DNA of 64,000 nucleotides, from NCBI GenBank assembly GCA_026770025.1, contig JAMXDE010000005.1, forward strand, positions 1,054,001 through 1,118,000. The letters run 5' to 3'. The notes under the pieces were generated by a model. That model was not told where the DNA came from. It searched no databases and saw only the letters and a list, made by a program, of their open reading frames with translations. The position numbers were made by a program, and so were the translations under genes. Every line of letters starts with the position of its first letter. Position 1 is the first letter of the stretch. The stretch comes from Craspedostauros australis (Eukaryota > Bacillariophyta > Bacillariophyceae > Mastogloiales > Achnanthaceae). Shown in pieces: positions 1 to 10,296 of this stretch.

Positions 1-159
1 AGTGAGAAAGAGACAACTGCAGCAAGAAGAGAACGTTGGGCAACCACGAGGCAACCACAGGGCATCGACGAGAATCGAAAAGAGAGCAAAGGCAGAACAC
101 AAGCAGGGCGAACAGTCGCAACCGCAGTGCGCACAATCTCACAACCAAATCCGGTCATC
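1..159. other. 5' flank of the bestrophin gene
   Basis: This is upstream or 5' UTR sequence, rich in short purine runs. I see no supported gene in it. The first good start codon of the downstream gene follows directly. Confidence 0.3.
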
Positions 160-2461
160 ATGAAGAGGAGAAAGTCAGCAGAGACGTCCGTCACGATGAA
201 CACCGATTCCTTTCAGCAACAGCAACAGCCACAGCAGCAAAGGCGGAAGCGCAGCAGCAACGGCAAGCGACGATGCCGCAAGACACGATGCTCTTGCGGA
301 TGGATCGTGTTCCTGTTGGCCATGGTCGGTTCCGCACCGAACGGCGGCGACAACCGTGGCAACAACTTCGACTTGGGCAATACAGGTGGAATCAGGCTCA
401 ACCTCAATCAGCTGGCCTGGTTGCCAAAGGCCGATGCCCTCGTCCATTCACCGCTCTTCTCGGTGCGCCCGTCTCCGCTGCTGTCGGTCACAACCGAGAC
501 GCTGAAGCGGTTGTCCAAACTGAGAAATGCCACCGCTGTGGCCGCCAAAGCGCAGAATCTGTTGGAGAAGGACAAGCATGGCAGTTCGGGCAGCAAAGGA
601 TCCAAGAAGGACAAGCAACAGAGCGGCAGCGGTCAGCGATCGCACATCCTGCAGATACAGCTCCCGGCGCGCTTCAGCCGTGCCTCGTCGGAGGAGGAGG
701 TCGCGACCACCAACGAGGCATCCGATGATGACACCGGGACGTGGTTGCAGTGGATGAGGCGCGGGCAGCGTCCGAGAGGAGCCGAAGAAATCAAAATGAG
801 GGAGGCTGCTGAATTGGGAGGTCTGCCAAGATCGGATAGGTATTCGTCGAGGCAAGTTCAAACTTGGCGTGTTGTTGTGCGGGGTCGATCCTTGTTTGGT
901 CGTATGTAGTTCTGAGCGGATTATTGTACTGCCCTTGTGTGGACGATGGATGCTGATGAGGCTTGAGGATCGCGTTTCATCAACAATCAAACAATCAATC
1001 GTCCATCGCTCACATAACATGCTTGCACGACCTTCCCAATTCGCGGACCACAGAGACTGGCTTCACAACACCGTGACGCTCCCCAATTCCAAAATATTGC
1101 ACGAGATTGGCGGTCCCTGCGTGGCGGTCACGTCATGGGCCACGGTGCTGTCCATTGTGTACAAACGGTTGCTCGTCACCAACCCGCTCATGGCATCCAA
1201 ACTGGCGCTGCCGTCCACGCCACACTCTCTCACGGTTTCGGCGCTGTCGCTGCTGCTGGTCTTCAAAACGAACTCTGCCTACCAGAGATTTGCGGAAGGT
1301 CGCAAGATCTGGGAGGGCATCATCAACACGTCGCGCGATCTGTACCGCCTCTGCATCCTCTATGAAGCAGAGATCGGCAAGGCCAAGCGCCGGCGACTGC
1401 AGAAATTGCTGGCCGCCTTCCCTTACCTTCTGCGCCATCGCATCCGACCCAACCTGGTCATGTACCGGCTGGACGACGAGCGCAACGTCCGCGATCCAGG
1501 CAACTCGATCCTCCTCTACCAGGATCACGCCGCTAACGATCTGGATCCAGAGCTCGCCGCCGTTGCCGAACAGGAGGAGAACGAAGGCAGCTCGCGACGT
1601 CGCAAGCGCGCCCTGTTCTGGGTGGACAAACGCACGCTGCCATGGAGGCTGCTGCCGCCCGATGCACTGGAACAATGCGCCAGCGCGCAGAATCGCCCGT
1701 TGTGGGTATGCGATCGCATGGGGCAGGAGCTGCGACAGGTGCCGGACGGACCCAACTTCCAAGCCAGGGAGCGGCTGACGTTCATCGCCAAGGTGGAGAA
1801 GCTGTCCGGTTGCATCGGCGCCTGCGAACGCATCCATCAGACAGCCGTGCCATTGAATTACGCGCGTCATTCCTTGCGGGCGCTGACCCTGTGGTTGTTC
1901 ACGCTTCCCTTCAGCCTCGTGAGCTCCCTGCAGTTGTGCACCGGTCCCGTTCTGTTTCTCATTTCGTGGCTGATGTTCGGGGTGTACCAGATCGGTTACA
2001 GCATTGAAGATCCATTCCAGGGCACGCTGCGTTTGTCCGTGCTGTGCGACACCATCCGACGCGATGTTCTGGCTGATGAAGTGGTTCGCAACACGGCATT
2101 TGCGCTTAATAAACCAAAGGATCCTTCCAGCAGCGAAAAGGATCTTGATGATGGCACCACCACTGTTCCCACCAAACAACCAGAACACGTCGTCGAGGAT
2201 GTGGATAACGATGCTGAGTTTGATGAAATCCAGGTAACACCGCAGAAGAAGGCACCCGTCGCTTCGAAGAATGGTGCAGTTGAAGCCGCTCCATCAGCGC
2301 AGCAAGGAGCAGCAGCAGCAGCAGCGAATGCATCACCAAAGTTGTCAACAACGGGATCGGCACAACCACCGTCTCATATTCCAAGCAGCGCGCAACTTCA
2401 TTCAAGTGAAACATCGCATGGCCAAAACATAAAGAGGAACAGCCGGCTTGATTTGCAGTGA
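160..2461 (+). CDS. Bestrophin-family (UPF0187) anion channel, probably plastid
   Basis: Two exons, 160-839 and 1054-2461, joined by a phase-2 GT-AG intron of 214 nt, give about 695 residues. The second exon holds the bestrophin core: DWLHNTV, then GGPCVAVTSW, a pore-side stretch with FKTNSAYQRFAEGRKIWEGI, and a later hydrophobic pair around TLWLFTLPFSLV and YQIGYSIEDPF. The asparagine-rich motif and the IEDPF motif are typical of plant and algal bestrophins, which conduct chloride or bicarbonate, often in thylakoids. The N-terminus is basic and Gln-rich, with one hydrophobic segment (WIVFLLAMVG) that could be a signal anchor; starts at 196 or 322 are also possible. The C-terminal 130 residues are low-complexity. 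A second in-frame donor (GC at 852) would add four residues. Family call is firm; location and ion are inferred. Confidence 0.85.
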
Positions 2462-3087
2462 TGCGATGCGATGTGATGCAATGGCGGGATATCTGTTGTG
2501 GCGAGCTTATTAGTACCGACGCCACATGATGGTCGACTAGAGGAGGATTACGAAGGAAGGTGGCGTGGAGGCAGACTGACAGGGCAAGGGTGCATGCGGG
2601 ATGGATGATTGACCGGACAGCAGGTCTTTGCCTCTCTCTACAAAGAGCTTCATCTCATACAATAGTAGCAGGTTCCTCTCATGTTTCTATTCGAACTCAT
2701 AGCCATCATGCATGTGTCATTGCTCGTGCCTCGCAGAAGACTCTTGGTGTGCATTAGTCATGTTCGTTGAACGGCGACGTTTCTTCAATCACAGAGGCAA
2801 CGAAGAGCATCGCAAAACCAACCAAATCTCCAACAGGGTGCTGTTGTTGCTTGTTGCTTGTGTTCCACATCGATCATCCAAACAGACTACTCGTATGCGC
2901 CAACCGAAGACAGGACAGAATACAACAGAACGTCATCGCGAACAACAGATGAAGCATTCTTGATCAGCCAACAGAACGTATTCTGGACACGTACCAACAT
3001 ACGCACATTCATTCATAGCATTCTATTATATGATATAATAGTATAATATAATACATAGTATTATAGTAATAACACTGCAAGACAACC
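2462..3087. other. Intergenic region between bestrophin and ankyrin/J-domain genes
   Basis: No gene is supported here. The last 70 bases before the next start are almost pure A/T (about 3021-3069) and probably contain its core promoter or 5' UTR. The next start codon sits in a good context (aaccATGG). Confidence 0.4.
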
Positions 3088-4785
3088 ATGGAGATACGGG
3101 CCAAGAACGAAGAGACGCGAAGGATCTTGGTTGCCGCTGCGGATGGCGACATCGGAGCTCTCGAAACCGCGACGTTGGGCGATGATGCCAAGCTGCGCAG
3201 CGCACGCTGCAACTCTGGCTGCACGGCCTTGCACTGGGCAGCAGGCACGAACCACGTGGAGATGGTGCGACATCTCGTCATGGATCGCCAGATGGATGTC
3301 AACATCGAGGCCTCGAAGAAGAGCCGAGGACGCACGCCGTTGCATTACAGCTGCCGCAATGGATGCTTGCAGACGACCGTTTGGTTGCTGCAGAACGGTG
3401 GTGCGGACCCAGATCCACGCGCCAAGCATGGTGTGACGCCATTCCAACTGGCCGTGTGGCAGAATCAGCTGCCGATCTGCAAGTACCTGGTGGAGGAACA
3501 TCAGGTCGATCCATGTCAGCTCAACGACTTTGATTGCGGCGCGGTGCACTGGCTTGGGCTATGTCCCCTGTCCAAGGCCAACGTCAAGCCCCAAGCGAGC
3601 ACCAGCGCAAACGTGCCTCCATCTGCCAAGGATGCAAGCAACGAGGACAGGGCCGTCAGCAAAGAGTGTTCAGCTTCTATTGGGGAGGGAGATGGGGGGC
3701 TCGCTCCGTCTGCAGATGCGATCAGCAATGATGATGGCGGCGATCTGCTGCCATTGGCAAGATGGTTGGACTCCTTTGAGGGCATCGACTTCGCGGCAAG
3801 ACAAAGGCAGGGACATACGCCCCTTCACAAGGCAGCATGGGGCGGCCACATCGCCCTGATCCGATACCTCCGAGATCAGCACAACCTCTTTGATGAACAT
3901 CAGGACGATGCCGGCAATTTCGCTGCAGATCTGGCGGACATGGCCAACACACCCAGGCACGATGCCGTCGCCAACTACCTTCGTGATGCATGCAGCCTCG
4001 ATCGGCTTCGCAGCTGCGAGATTATGGGCGTGCAGGTCACAGCCACGCATGCGGAGATCCGGACCGCCTATCTCGAGAAGGCGAGGCAGCTGCATCCGGA
4101 CCGGCAGCCTCAGGATCAAGTCGGCAGCAGGAGTCACGGCAACGCCGATGACGCAACACAACAAGTAGAGGACACAGGTCATGACGGAGGCGGCAGCCCC
4201 AACGAGACGTCATCGAATCAGGACGTGGATTTTGATGCGTTGAAACGAGCGTATCATCATTTGGTGGAGGAGGGTGGTCGTGGCAAGCAACGGAATCCGG
4301 CCCATTCCATCCATCTGATGCTGACGCTGAGTGGTCAGAACGCATCCAGCCGCGGAGGTAACATTGCCACCACCAAGCCCACAAAGACGGAAGGTGAAAC
4401 GACCACGTCAACAGATATCCACGCCCATGCCAGTACGGACGCGACTTTATCCAACACTGCGGAAGAGGAGTCCTGCTTCAAGGCCCGTTTGATCGCTGTG
4501 CTGCTGGAGTACGGCGAGAAGGGTTTGGATCTTTCGAACGTCACGAAGAAGTGGCGGCAGCTATGGCCGGATGTCCCGTTCCCGAATTACACCCGCGTGA
4601 TACCCAAGAAGTCTCGAAAGGTGGGGTCGTTGTCCGACTTCTTGCTGCGGTCAGCCGGTGACGTTATCGAATTGAAGCACAGCGGCAACGGGACTGTGCG
4701 GGTGTTTCCCAAGGGCATTTCGCAGACGATGGTCTCGGATGCCGCGGCTCAACTGCACAATCAAGCGCAGCAGGCACAGCAGTAG
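3088..4785 (+). CDS. Ankyrin repeat / J-domain / OST-HTH-like protein
   Basis: A single-exon frame of 565 residues. Ankyrin repeats occupy roughly residues 35-150 (GCTALHWAAG, GRTPLHYSCRNG, GVTPFQLAVWQN) and resume near 235-300 (GHTPLHKAAWGGH) after a low-complexity insert. A J-domain follows at about 305-400 with the diagnostic HPD (LHPDRQ), but helices II and III are separated by an acidic insert of about 45 residues. The last 90 residues (LLEYGEKGLDLSNVTKKW ... SLSDFLLRSAGDVIEL ... GNGTVRVFP) resemble an OST-HTH/LOTUS winged helix, a fold known to bind RNA or helicases. The HPD implies Hsp70 stimulation. The assembled function (a co-chaperone recruited through ankyrin repeats) is inferred. 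The gene converges on its right neighbour with only 132 nt between stop codons. Confidence 0.8.
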   Translation: MEIRAKNEETRRILVAAADGDIGALETATLGDDAKLRSARCNSGCTALHWAAGTNHVEMVRHLVMDRQMDVNIEASKKSRGRTPLHYSCRNGCLQTTVWLLQNGGADPDPRAKHGVTPFQLAVWQNQLPICKYLVEEHQVDPCQLNDFDCGAVHWLGLCPLSKANVKPQASTSANVPPSAKDASNEDRAVSKECSASIGEGDGGLAPSADAISNDDGGDLLPLARWLDSFEGIDFAARQRQGHTPLHKAAWGGHIALIRYLRDQHNLFDEHQDDAGNFAADLADMANTPRHDAVANYLRDACSLDRLRSCEIMGVQVTATHAEIRTAYLEKARQLHPDRQPQDQVGSRSHGNADDATQQVEDTGHDGGGSPNETSSNQDVDFDALKRAYHHLVEEGGRGKQRNPAHSIHLMLTLSGQNASSRGGNIATTKPTKTEGETTTSTDIHAHASTDATLSNTAEEESCFKARLIAVLLEYGEKGLDLSNVTKKWRQLWPDVPFPNYTRVIPKKSRKVGSLSDFLLRSAGDVIELKHSGNGTVRVFPKGISQTMVSDAAAQLHNQAQQAQQ

Positions 4786-4827
4786 AGCATCGCATTCAAT
4801 ACGATGCACACATAGACACATGTACAG

Positions 4828-4833
4828 AATAAA
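4828..4833 (+). terminator. AATAAA polyadenylation signal
   Basis: A canonical AATAAA lies 42 nt after the stop of the ankyrin/J-domain gene, in a region that becomes A/T-rich. It probably directs 3'-end formation inside the short gap between two convergent genes. Confidence 0.5.
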
Positions 4834-4917
4834 GTTGCAATAGAGTATAATAGTACGATGACTATATCAGGGCTTGGAAAATAAGTTCTCTGCAGCAGCA
4901 TTCGTAGGCACAGTCAC

Positions 4918-7900
4918 TCAGTCTGCCATCTCAATGGCCTTTCGCAAATCCGCAACAAGTCGTTCGGCACCGTCACTGTCCCTGCACACCAACCTCCATC
5001 GATGCGTTCGTGACAATCTGCTGAGAGGGTTGATGATGATCGTCATGGCTTTCGGATCAGCATCCGCGGCCTGAACTTCTGCGATCTGCTTCAGCGTGGC
5101 TTCATCCACAAGCTTGTACCGTACCTTCCCAAACGAGTCAGGATCCGTGGACGAAGCTGCTGCTGCTGCTGCTGCTGCTATCGTGCTCGCAGCTGATCCT
5201 TTGCCCTTCTTTGAAACCAAGTTGTCGCCAGCGTAATCCTCATCTAAGAGGAAGATCTTGCTGTCGGTCACCACGCAGACTCTCCGCACCGTCTGGCGGC
5301 CGCCTCGCTTCCATTTCTGTTTCAGAATCTGATAATGCAAGGCGATGCCCACCACTTCCGGCGCGACGGTCAAGGCGAGGGCCTCCAGCACGTTGCGGTC
5401 GTCGTTCTCGATCGGGATGAAGTCGGCCGGGACGCTCCCGTAGCTCGTGTTGTCGAATTCTTCGGCGTACGCCTTGGCGCAATTCTGCAGGTCCTTCAGG
5501 ATTGAAATCGCCTCCATCTTGTTCGAGACAAGCAGAACGTACGTGAATGGATCGGAGCTGCGAAATGAAGCGCTCCGGAAATGTAGCGTCAGTCGCTGGA
5601 AGCCAAATCCGATGGTAATCTTGCTCAGCGTCTCCAACGGATGCCGCGCAACGGCGTGTGGCCACGGTGCGTCGCGGAAGAATGATCCCTTGGGAATCGG
5701 ACGCGGGAACTTCCTCTTCCTGTCCTGCTTGGTGGTGACCACGTCGTGATCCAGAACCACATACAGCGCAGACGATGACAGACAGAGAATCACTTTGCGT
5801 GCCTCCGCGTATGTCTCAGGGCCGTCCTTTCCGAAGAGCAGGTCGCCGTGGAAGCCCACTCGCTGCGATTTTCGTTGCAGCAGTCGGCGTTGCGACTGTC
5901 GTCCGCAAGGTATGATATTCTCACTCCACACTCGCACCAGATTCTCCCGCCTGTCCAGGATGTCCGACATATCTCGGTTGGCGCCACTGTTGTTGCTACT
6001 GCTGTTGGTGTTGTTGGCATTCTCGTTCATACTGCGGACCTCGAGGTACCGACGATCCTCGGGCCAAAGCTGTACGCGCGGGTACTGGAGGAACGTCAGC
6101 TGCCAATGCTGTTCTTCATTCAACGTGTCGAACATCTCCTGCGTCAAATCCGGTATGGATGCGGGGAAGACGAACGAGCGAAAGTACAGATCTAGATTGG
6201 TCGAGACCGGCATGCCGAGACAATGGCCAGGGCCATCATACGTGCTGTTGTCTTCGGCCAGCTGGAACTTGTTGAAAGCGAGGAAGTCGTCTCGATTTGC
6301 TCCCAGGCTGCTTGGCACCGAGAAGTCGTCTTGGAACATGATGTCTGGCAACATGGATGTCCGAGTGTAGTCGGATGTTGCAATGGAGGCCATATCGTCG
6401 GCTGAATGTTGCGTTGCAGATGCGCATCCTTGCAGCTGATTGTTCTGCAGGTCGTTGGTCATGTCGTCTGATCCTGACATGGCGATTACCGGCGCATCTC
6501 CCAGCAGATCGACTGCGGCGCCAAATCCTTGGCTGGTTTTATTGGAGAGTCGGAACTTCGGTCCAAGCGGGTTTCGGATTGGATCGATGATCAAGCCTTG
6601 AGCTGCTTGTTCGACGAGTGCATCCCAGTCCTGACTGAAGATATCATACTCGTGCACCCGGCTTGCTCCGGGATAAAGGCGAACGGATGCTACCTTTCGT
6701 TTTGTCACTGGTGGCGGCGGCTGCGGCTGCTGCTGTTCATCATTGGACTGTGACTCAGACTGTGCTGGGTTTTGGCTTTGGTTACTCTCCATCTTGGTTC
6801 CGGCGCTTGGTGTATCTCCATCAGATGAGGTTCCCCCTTCCACTTCCGTCTCAGCGTGTGCATCCACCTCCTTTGTGTGAGCTGTGTCGACGATGGCCGC
6901 ACTCTGTTGGTCCGACTTGTCGATACTGGTGTGATCAGCTTTCTTTCCTTGTGCGGGGACTTGCTCAGCTTGCTCGCCTTGTTGAACTGACTTCGTTTCC
7001 ACTGACGTCGCCCCAAAGCGAGCCGTTTGTTTCTCGCCTCCGTCTCCGTCAGAGTTACTCGCCCCCTCTACTGCAATCTCTGAAGTGCCTGCCGAGTTGT
7101 TGGTTTCCAGTGATACTTCGGATCTCGACTCAATGGATGGTGCAGCTTGGCCATTTGTGGAGTTTTTCGCCTTCTCAGTATCACCATTCACATCGAGAGC
7201 CTTCGACGAATCGGAAGCGCCAGCACTGGCACCAACGAGGTTGGCATCGTTCGTTTCATTCCCTGGCATTTGTTTGTTGTCCGCGTCACAACATGGGTTG
7301 GTGCCGTCTGGACTAATAGCCATGTTTGGGGATGGGGTATTCGCAGTATCGTCATGGTCCATTTTGGACTCATCAGCGCCTGCTTCCTCCCCTTGAGAAG
7401 CTTTCATTTCCCTTTTCTTCAGGATGCTTGCAATCACAGCTGGATCCAGATCGAGTGTCTGAAACTTCGTCTGCGTTGGCTCGTCGACGTCATCGACATC
7501 AAATGGATTTGTCGATACAGGAGGCTTTGCCTTGCTATCAATATTATCGTGTCCAAGTTTGTGGAGGGATGGCGGAGCCTGTGTCGGTAGCTTGGTTTCA
7601 CGCATCGATAGACGCAGGACGTCCTTGACGGTGAATGAGACTGAGCGTCTTGTCGACAAAATCACTGTTTGCCGGCTCGTGGCCGTCGTGGCATCAGCGT
7701 TGTCCTTCTTGCTGCTGTCGTCGCCGAGCTTCATCGTGTTTGTTTTGTCCGTGTCGTTGTCGGCAGCATTCATCTTCGTGGCATTCTCACCATGCTGCAG
7801 CAAGACTGCCCTTGATGACGTATCCGTCAAAGTGCGTGCAACATTCTCGTGCGGACGCATCGGATCTTGAATCGTCGCTCGCCTTGATTTTCTTTGGCGG

Positions 7901-10296
7901 CGTTTCTTCGATCGCTTGGAATTGCCGTTGGATGCAATGACTATCAAGGACGACGGTTTTCGCGGTGAGGGCGTGACCACGTTGATTTGCTGGTCGCCGA
8001 TTTGGCGTTGGACAGTGGTCCCGACCTGGCTCTGGCCAGGGCGTTGTACATTCTCCGCAATGTCGGCGGCAACAGCATCACCTCCGACCGGAGCACGTGA
8101 ACGATTGGCATCTTCGCCTCGTCTTGCTGGCAGCGGCAACTGCGGTTGGTGATCATTCAGCACTTCATGAATGGCGTCGGTCGTGATGCGTTCCGCAAAC
8201 TGCCCTTGCTGGAGCTTCTGCACATCGGACCGGCTTGGGAGCTTGCTGTCAATGGTCGGAAGGAATTGCTTGCACAATTCGTACGTGATGGGGGAGCCTT
8301 CGAATCGGTGATGGGCGAAGAGGATCCACATATCCAAGCGATGGGACTGATTCTTGGCATGCCCTCGACGACGTTCCGAGTTGGTGTTCGACGATGTGCG
8401 AAAGGTGGTGGTCTCCGTCGTCCCTTCCGTCTCGGCCACCGCCAGTGGGTTGGCCTTGAGGTTGAGGATGACGAGTTCTGGCAAACGCGCGAGGCTGGCG
8501 ACGTTGCCGATGGATTGTAGCTGGTTGTTGTACAGGTCTAAATGCTTCAGCGCGTACAGTCTGTCGATTCCTTGCACCGTAGTAAGCTGATTGTGAGATA
8601 GGTTGAGCACGGATATGTTGCCAATGTTCATATGGATCTTGTTCATCGACGAGAGGTTGTTGTAGGACAGATCGATCTTGTTGAGGTTGACGCATTGCGA
8701 CAACCCGGTCAGCGCATCCTGCTGGTCGCTGAGATGATTGTGCGAGAGGTTGAGAACCTGGAGATTGGGAAACCGTGCAAATGGTGGCATGGTGCGCCGT
8801 GGTCTTGCGGCACCGCTCGCTGATTGCAACACCATGGATCTCAGGCCAGACAGACTGTTCAGATCGCACTTGGAGAGCTTCAGGTGCGTGACGTTGTGGT
8901 AGGCCACGTTTCCCTGATTGTCGTGCGACGCTCCATTGGACAGCATGCGATTCAAGTTGTAAACGCAACCCCTGTCCACTCGCAAGACCTGCAATGTCGG
9001 TCGCAGTGCGTGCAGGTTGTGTATCCAGCTGGCCGGCACCTGCTCGAAAACCAAGGCTTGCAGTCTGGGGAAGACGCGCAGATCGATGATGGGCTGGTTC
9101 TGCAGCTGGTGGAAGTAGTCTTGCACGCGTTGCAGGGAAGGGGTGTTGGATCCTGATCGTGGCGCGGACGATGATGGCATCGGTCCCATGTAGGATGGTG
9201 TCATGGAGTCCATGGTGATGGCCGAATGCACGGAGACCGTGCTGCAATGCAAGTCCTGCCCGACCATGTGGTTCTGCCTGCGTTCCTGTCTCTGCCGCTG
9301 CTGCCGCTGGCGCCGGATGTGCTGCTTGAGCGTGGCGTCGTCCAACGCCGGTGGCCATGGGATGTTGCCAGCCACGCGCACATGGGTGGCACGCGGCAGC
9401 AAGAACTTGAGCAACGCCAGACGGTCCCTCATGTGGATTCCCATCCAGAGCGGCGATATCCCGTTTCCACGCGATTGCGTTTGTGGGTGAGGGTGGTCGT
9501 CATGCGGCAAGTCTGGCACGAGGCTGTCGGCAGCATTCGTCGATCCGTCTCCGTCCGAATTGTATCCTTCGACGCTGGCGGTATCGGGGTCAAGAGGATC
9601 GCGTTGCCGTCTGGCTCTTCGAGTCCGCTGCGGCGGATAGAGCTGCGATGACAGCCACGCAACGGCAGACGCCGGCAACGTGATGCCGCTTGCCCTCGGA
9701 GGGAGCTGAGACGTTTGCGCATTGCCTGCAGTAGGGACGTGCATGCCATTGAAGCCGCGTTCCGAGTAGTCGGTCTGCAGGTCCTCCTCTGGCAGCTGAC
9801 TGAGGTATCGGAAGAGGCGCTCGAGCAACAGCTCGGAGGCATGGTGGAATCGTCTTCCGTGCTCCCGAACGATCTCTTCAGCCGTTGGCTCCCACCCCAT
9901 CCGTTGCTTGAACTTTGCAAACTTGGTCGTTCGATGGGACGGATGCTGCAGTTCGTTGTGGTTGAGATCCTGATCGGCACCCGTGGCCGTTCGCGTTCGG
10001 TTCTGGCGCGGAGAGCCCATGCCCGGGCTCGCAGGCACGACGCACTGGCCCCAATCGTCCATTTCCACATCCAAAGTGACAGCTGGGGTATCATCTTCGT
10101 CTTGATCTGCATTTTCAGGTTCAGTTTCAGGTTCAGGTTCAGGTTCAGGTTCATCCGCCTCATCTTGGTCATTCATCTGGTCGGCTGCCGCGGTTGGCTC
10201 TCCCACTCCTCCGGCTTCTGTTTGAGGCCGTGCATCCGGTGCCATCGCAGATTCGCTAGTGCCTTGGCATGATGGCTGTGCATCATCTTGATTCAT
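4918..10296 (-). CDS. Large LRR protein with C-terminal PH-like domains (STK11IP-like architecture)
   Basis: An uninterrupted frame of 1792 residues. The N-terminus has an acidic Glu-Pro dipeptide run. Leucine-rich repeats of the SDS22 type span about residues 405-625 (HLKLSKCDLNSLSG, LQVLNLSHNHLSDQ, KIDLSYNNLSSM, VLNLSHNQLTTVQGI, HLDLYNNQLQSI). A Ser/Thr/Asn/Gln-rich spacer of about 600 residues follows. The C-terminal third has regular beta-strand-like segments (about 1470-1600 and 1630-1790, for example KVILCLSSSALYVVLDHD and VRRVCVVTDSKIFLLDEDY) that look like two PH-type domains and end in a helix. LRRs followed by PH-like domains occur in STK11-interacting protein and nischarin-type scaffolds; I infer a scaffold at a membrane or kinase. 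No catalytic motif is visible. Confidence 0.75.
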   Translation of the reverse strand: MNQDDAQPSCQGTSESAMAPDARPQTEAGGVGEPTAAADQMNDQDEADEPEPEPEPETEPENADQDEDDTPAVTLDVEMDDWGQCVVPASPGMGSPRQNRTRTATGADQDLNHNELQHPSHRTTKFAKFKQRMGWEPTAEEIVREHGRRFHHASELLLERLFRYLSQLPEEDLQTDYSERGFNGMHVPTAGNAQTSQLPPRASGITLPASAVAWLSSQLYPPQRTRRARRQRDPLDPDTASVEGYNSDGDGSTNAADSLVPDLPHDDHPHPQTQSRGNGISPLWMGIHMRDRLALLKFLLPRATHVRVAGNIPWPPALDDATLKQHIRRQRQQRQRQERRQNHMVGQDLHCSTVSVHSAITMDSMTPSYMGPMPSSSAPRSGSNTPSLQRVQDYFHQLQNQPIIDLRVFPRLQALVFEQVPASWIHNLHALRPTLQVLRVDRGCVYNLNRMLSNGASHDNQGNVAYHNVTHLKLSKCDLNSLSGLRSMVLQSASGAARPRRTMPPFARFPNLQVLNLSHNHLSDQQDALTGLSQCVNLNKIDLSYNNLSSMNKIHMNIGNISVLNLSHNQLTTVQGIDRLYALKHLDLYNNQLQSIGNVASLARLPELVILNLKANPLAVAETEGTTETTTFRTSSNTNSERRRGHAKNQSHRLDMWILFAHHRFEGSPITYELCKQFLPTIDSKLPSRSDVQKLQQGQFAERITTDAIHEVLNDHQPQLPLPARRGEDANRSRAPVGGDAVAADIAENVQRPGQSQVGTTVQRQIGDQQINVVTPSPRKPSSLIVIASNGNSKRSKKRRQRKSRRATIQDPMRPHENVARTLTDTSSRAVLLQHGENATKMNAADNDTDKTNTMKLGDDSSKKDNADATTATSRQTVILSTRRSVSFTVKDVLRLSMRETKLPTQAPPSLHKLGHDNIDSKAKPPVSTNPFDVDDVDEPTQTKFQTLDLDPAVIASILKKREMKASQGEEAGADESKMDHDDTANTPSPNMAISPDGTNPCCDADNKQMPGNETNDANLVGASAGASDSSKALDVNGDTEKAKNSTNGQAAPSIESRSEVSLETNNSAGTSEIAVEGASNSDGDGGEKQTARFGATSVETKSVQQGEQAEQVPAQGKKADHTSIDKSDQQSAAIVDTAHTKEVDAHAETEVEGGTSSDGDTPSAGTKMESNQSQNPAQSESQSNDEQQQPQPPPPVTKRKVASVRLYPGASRVHEYDIFSQDWDALVEQAAQGLIIDPIRNPLGPKFRLSNKTSQGFGAAVDLLGDAPVIAMSGSDDMTNDLQNNQLQGCASATQHSADDMASIATSDYTRTSMLPDIMFQDDFSVPSSLGANRDDFLAFNKFQLAEDNSTYDGPGHCLGMPVSTNLDLYFRSFVFPASIPDLTQEMFDTLNEEQHWQLTFLQYPRVQLWPEDRRYLEVRSMNENANNTNSSSNNSGANRDMSDILDRRENLVRVWSENIIPCGRQSQRRLLQRKSQRVGFHGDLLFGKDGPETYAEARKVILCLSSSALYVVLDHDVVTTKQDRKRKFPRPIPKGSFFRDAPWPHAVARHPLETLSKITIGFGFQRLTLHFRSASFRSSDPFTYVLLVSNKMEAISILKDLQNCAKAYAEEFDNTSYGSVPADFIPIENDDRNVLEALALTVAPEVVGIALHYQILKQKWKRGGRQTVRRVCVVTDSKIFLLDEDYAGDNLVSKKGKGSAASTIAAAAAAAASSTDPDSFGKVRYKLVDEATLKQIAEVQAADADPKAMTIIINPLSRLSRTHRWRLVCRDSDGAERLVADLRKAIEMAD

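Noticed and set aside
1133-2188. Minus-strand frame of 351 codons
   Set aside because: It is antisense to the bestrophin exon and has no motif of its own.
8249-9358. Minus-strand frame of 369 codons
   Set aside because: It lies in another frame of the LRR gene; the LRR motifs are in the longer frame.
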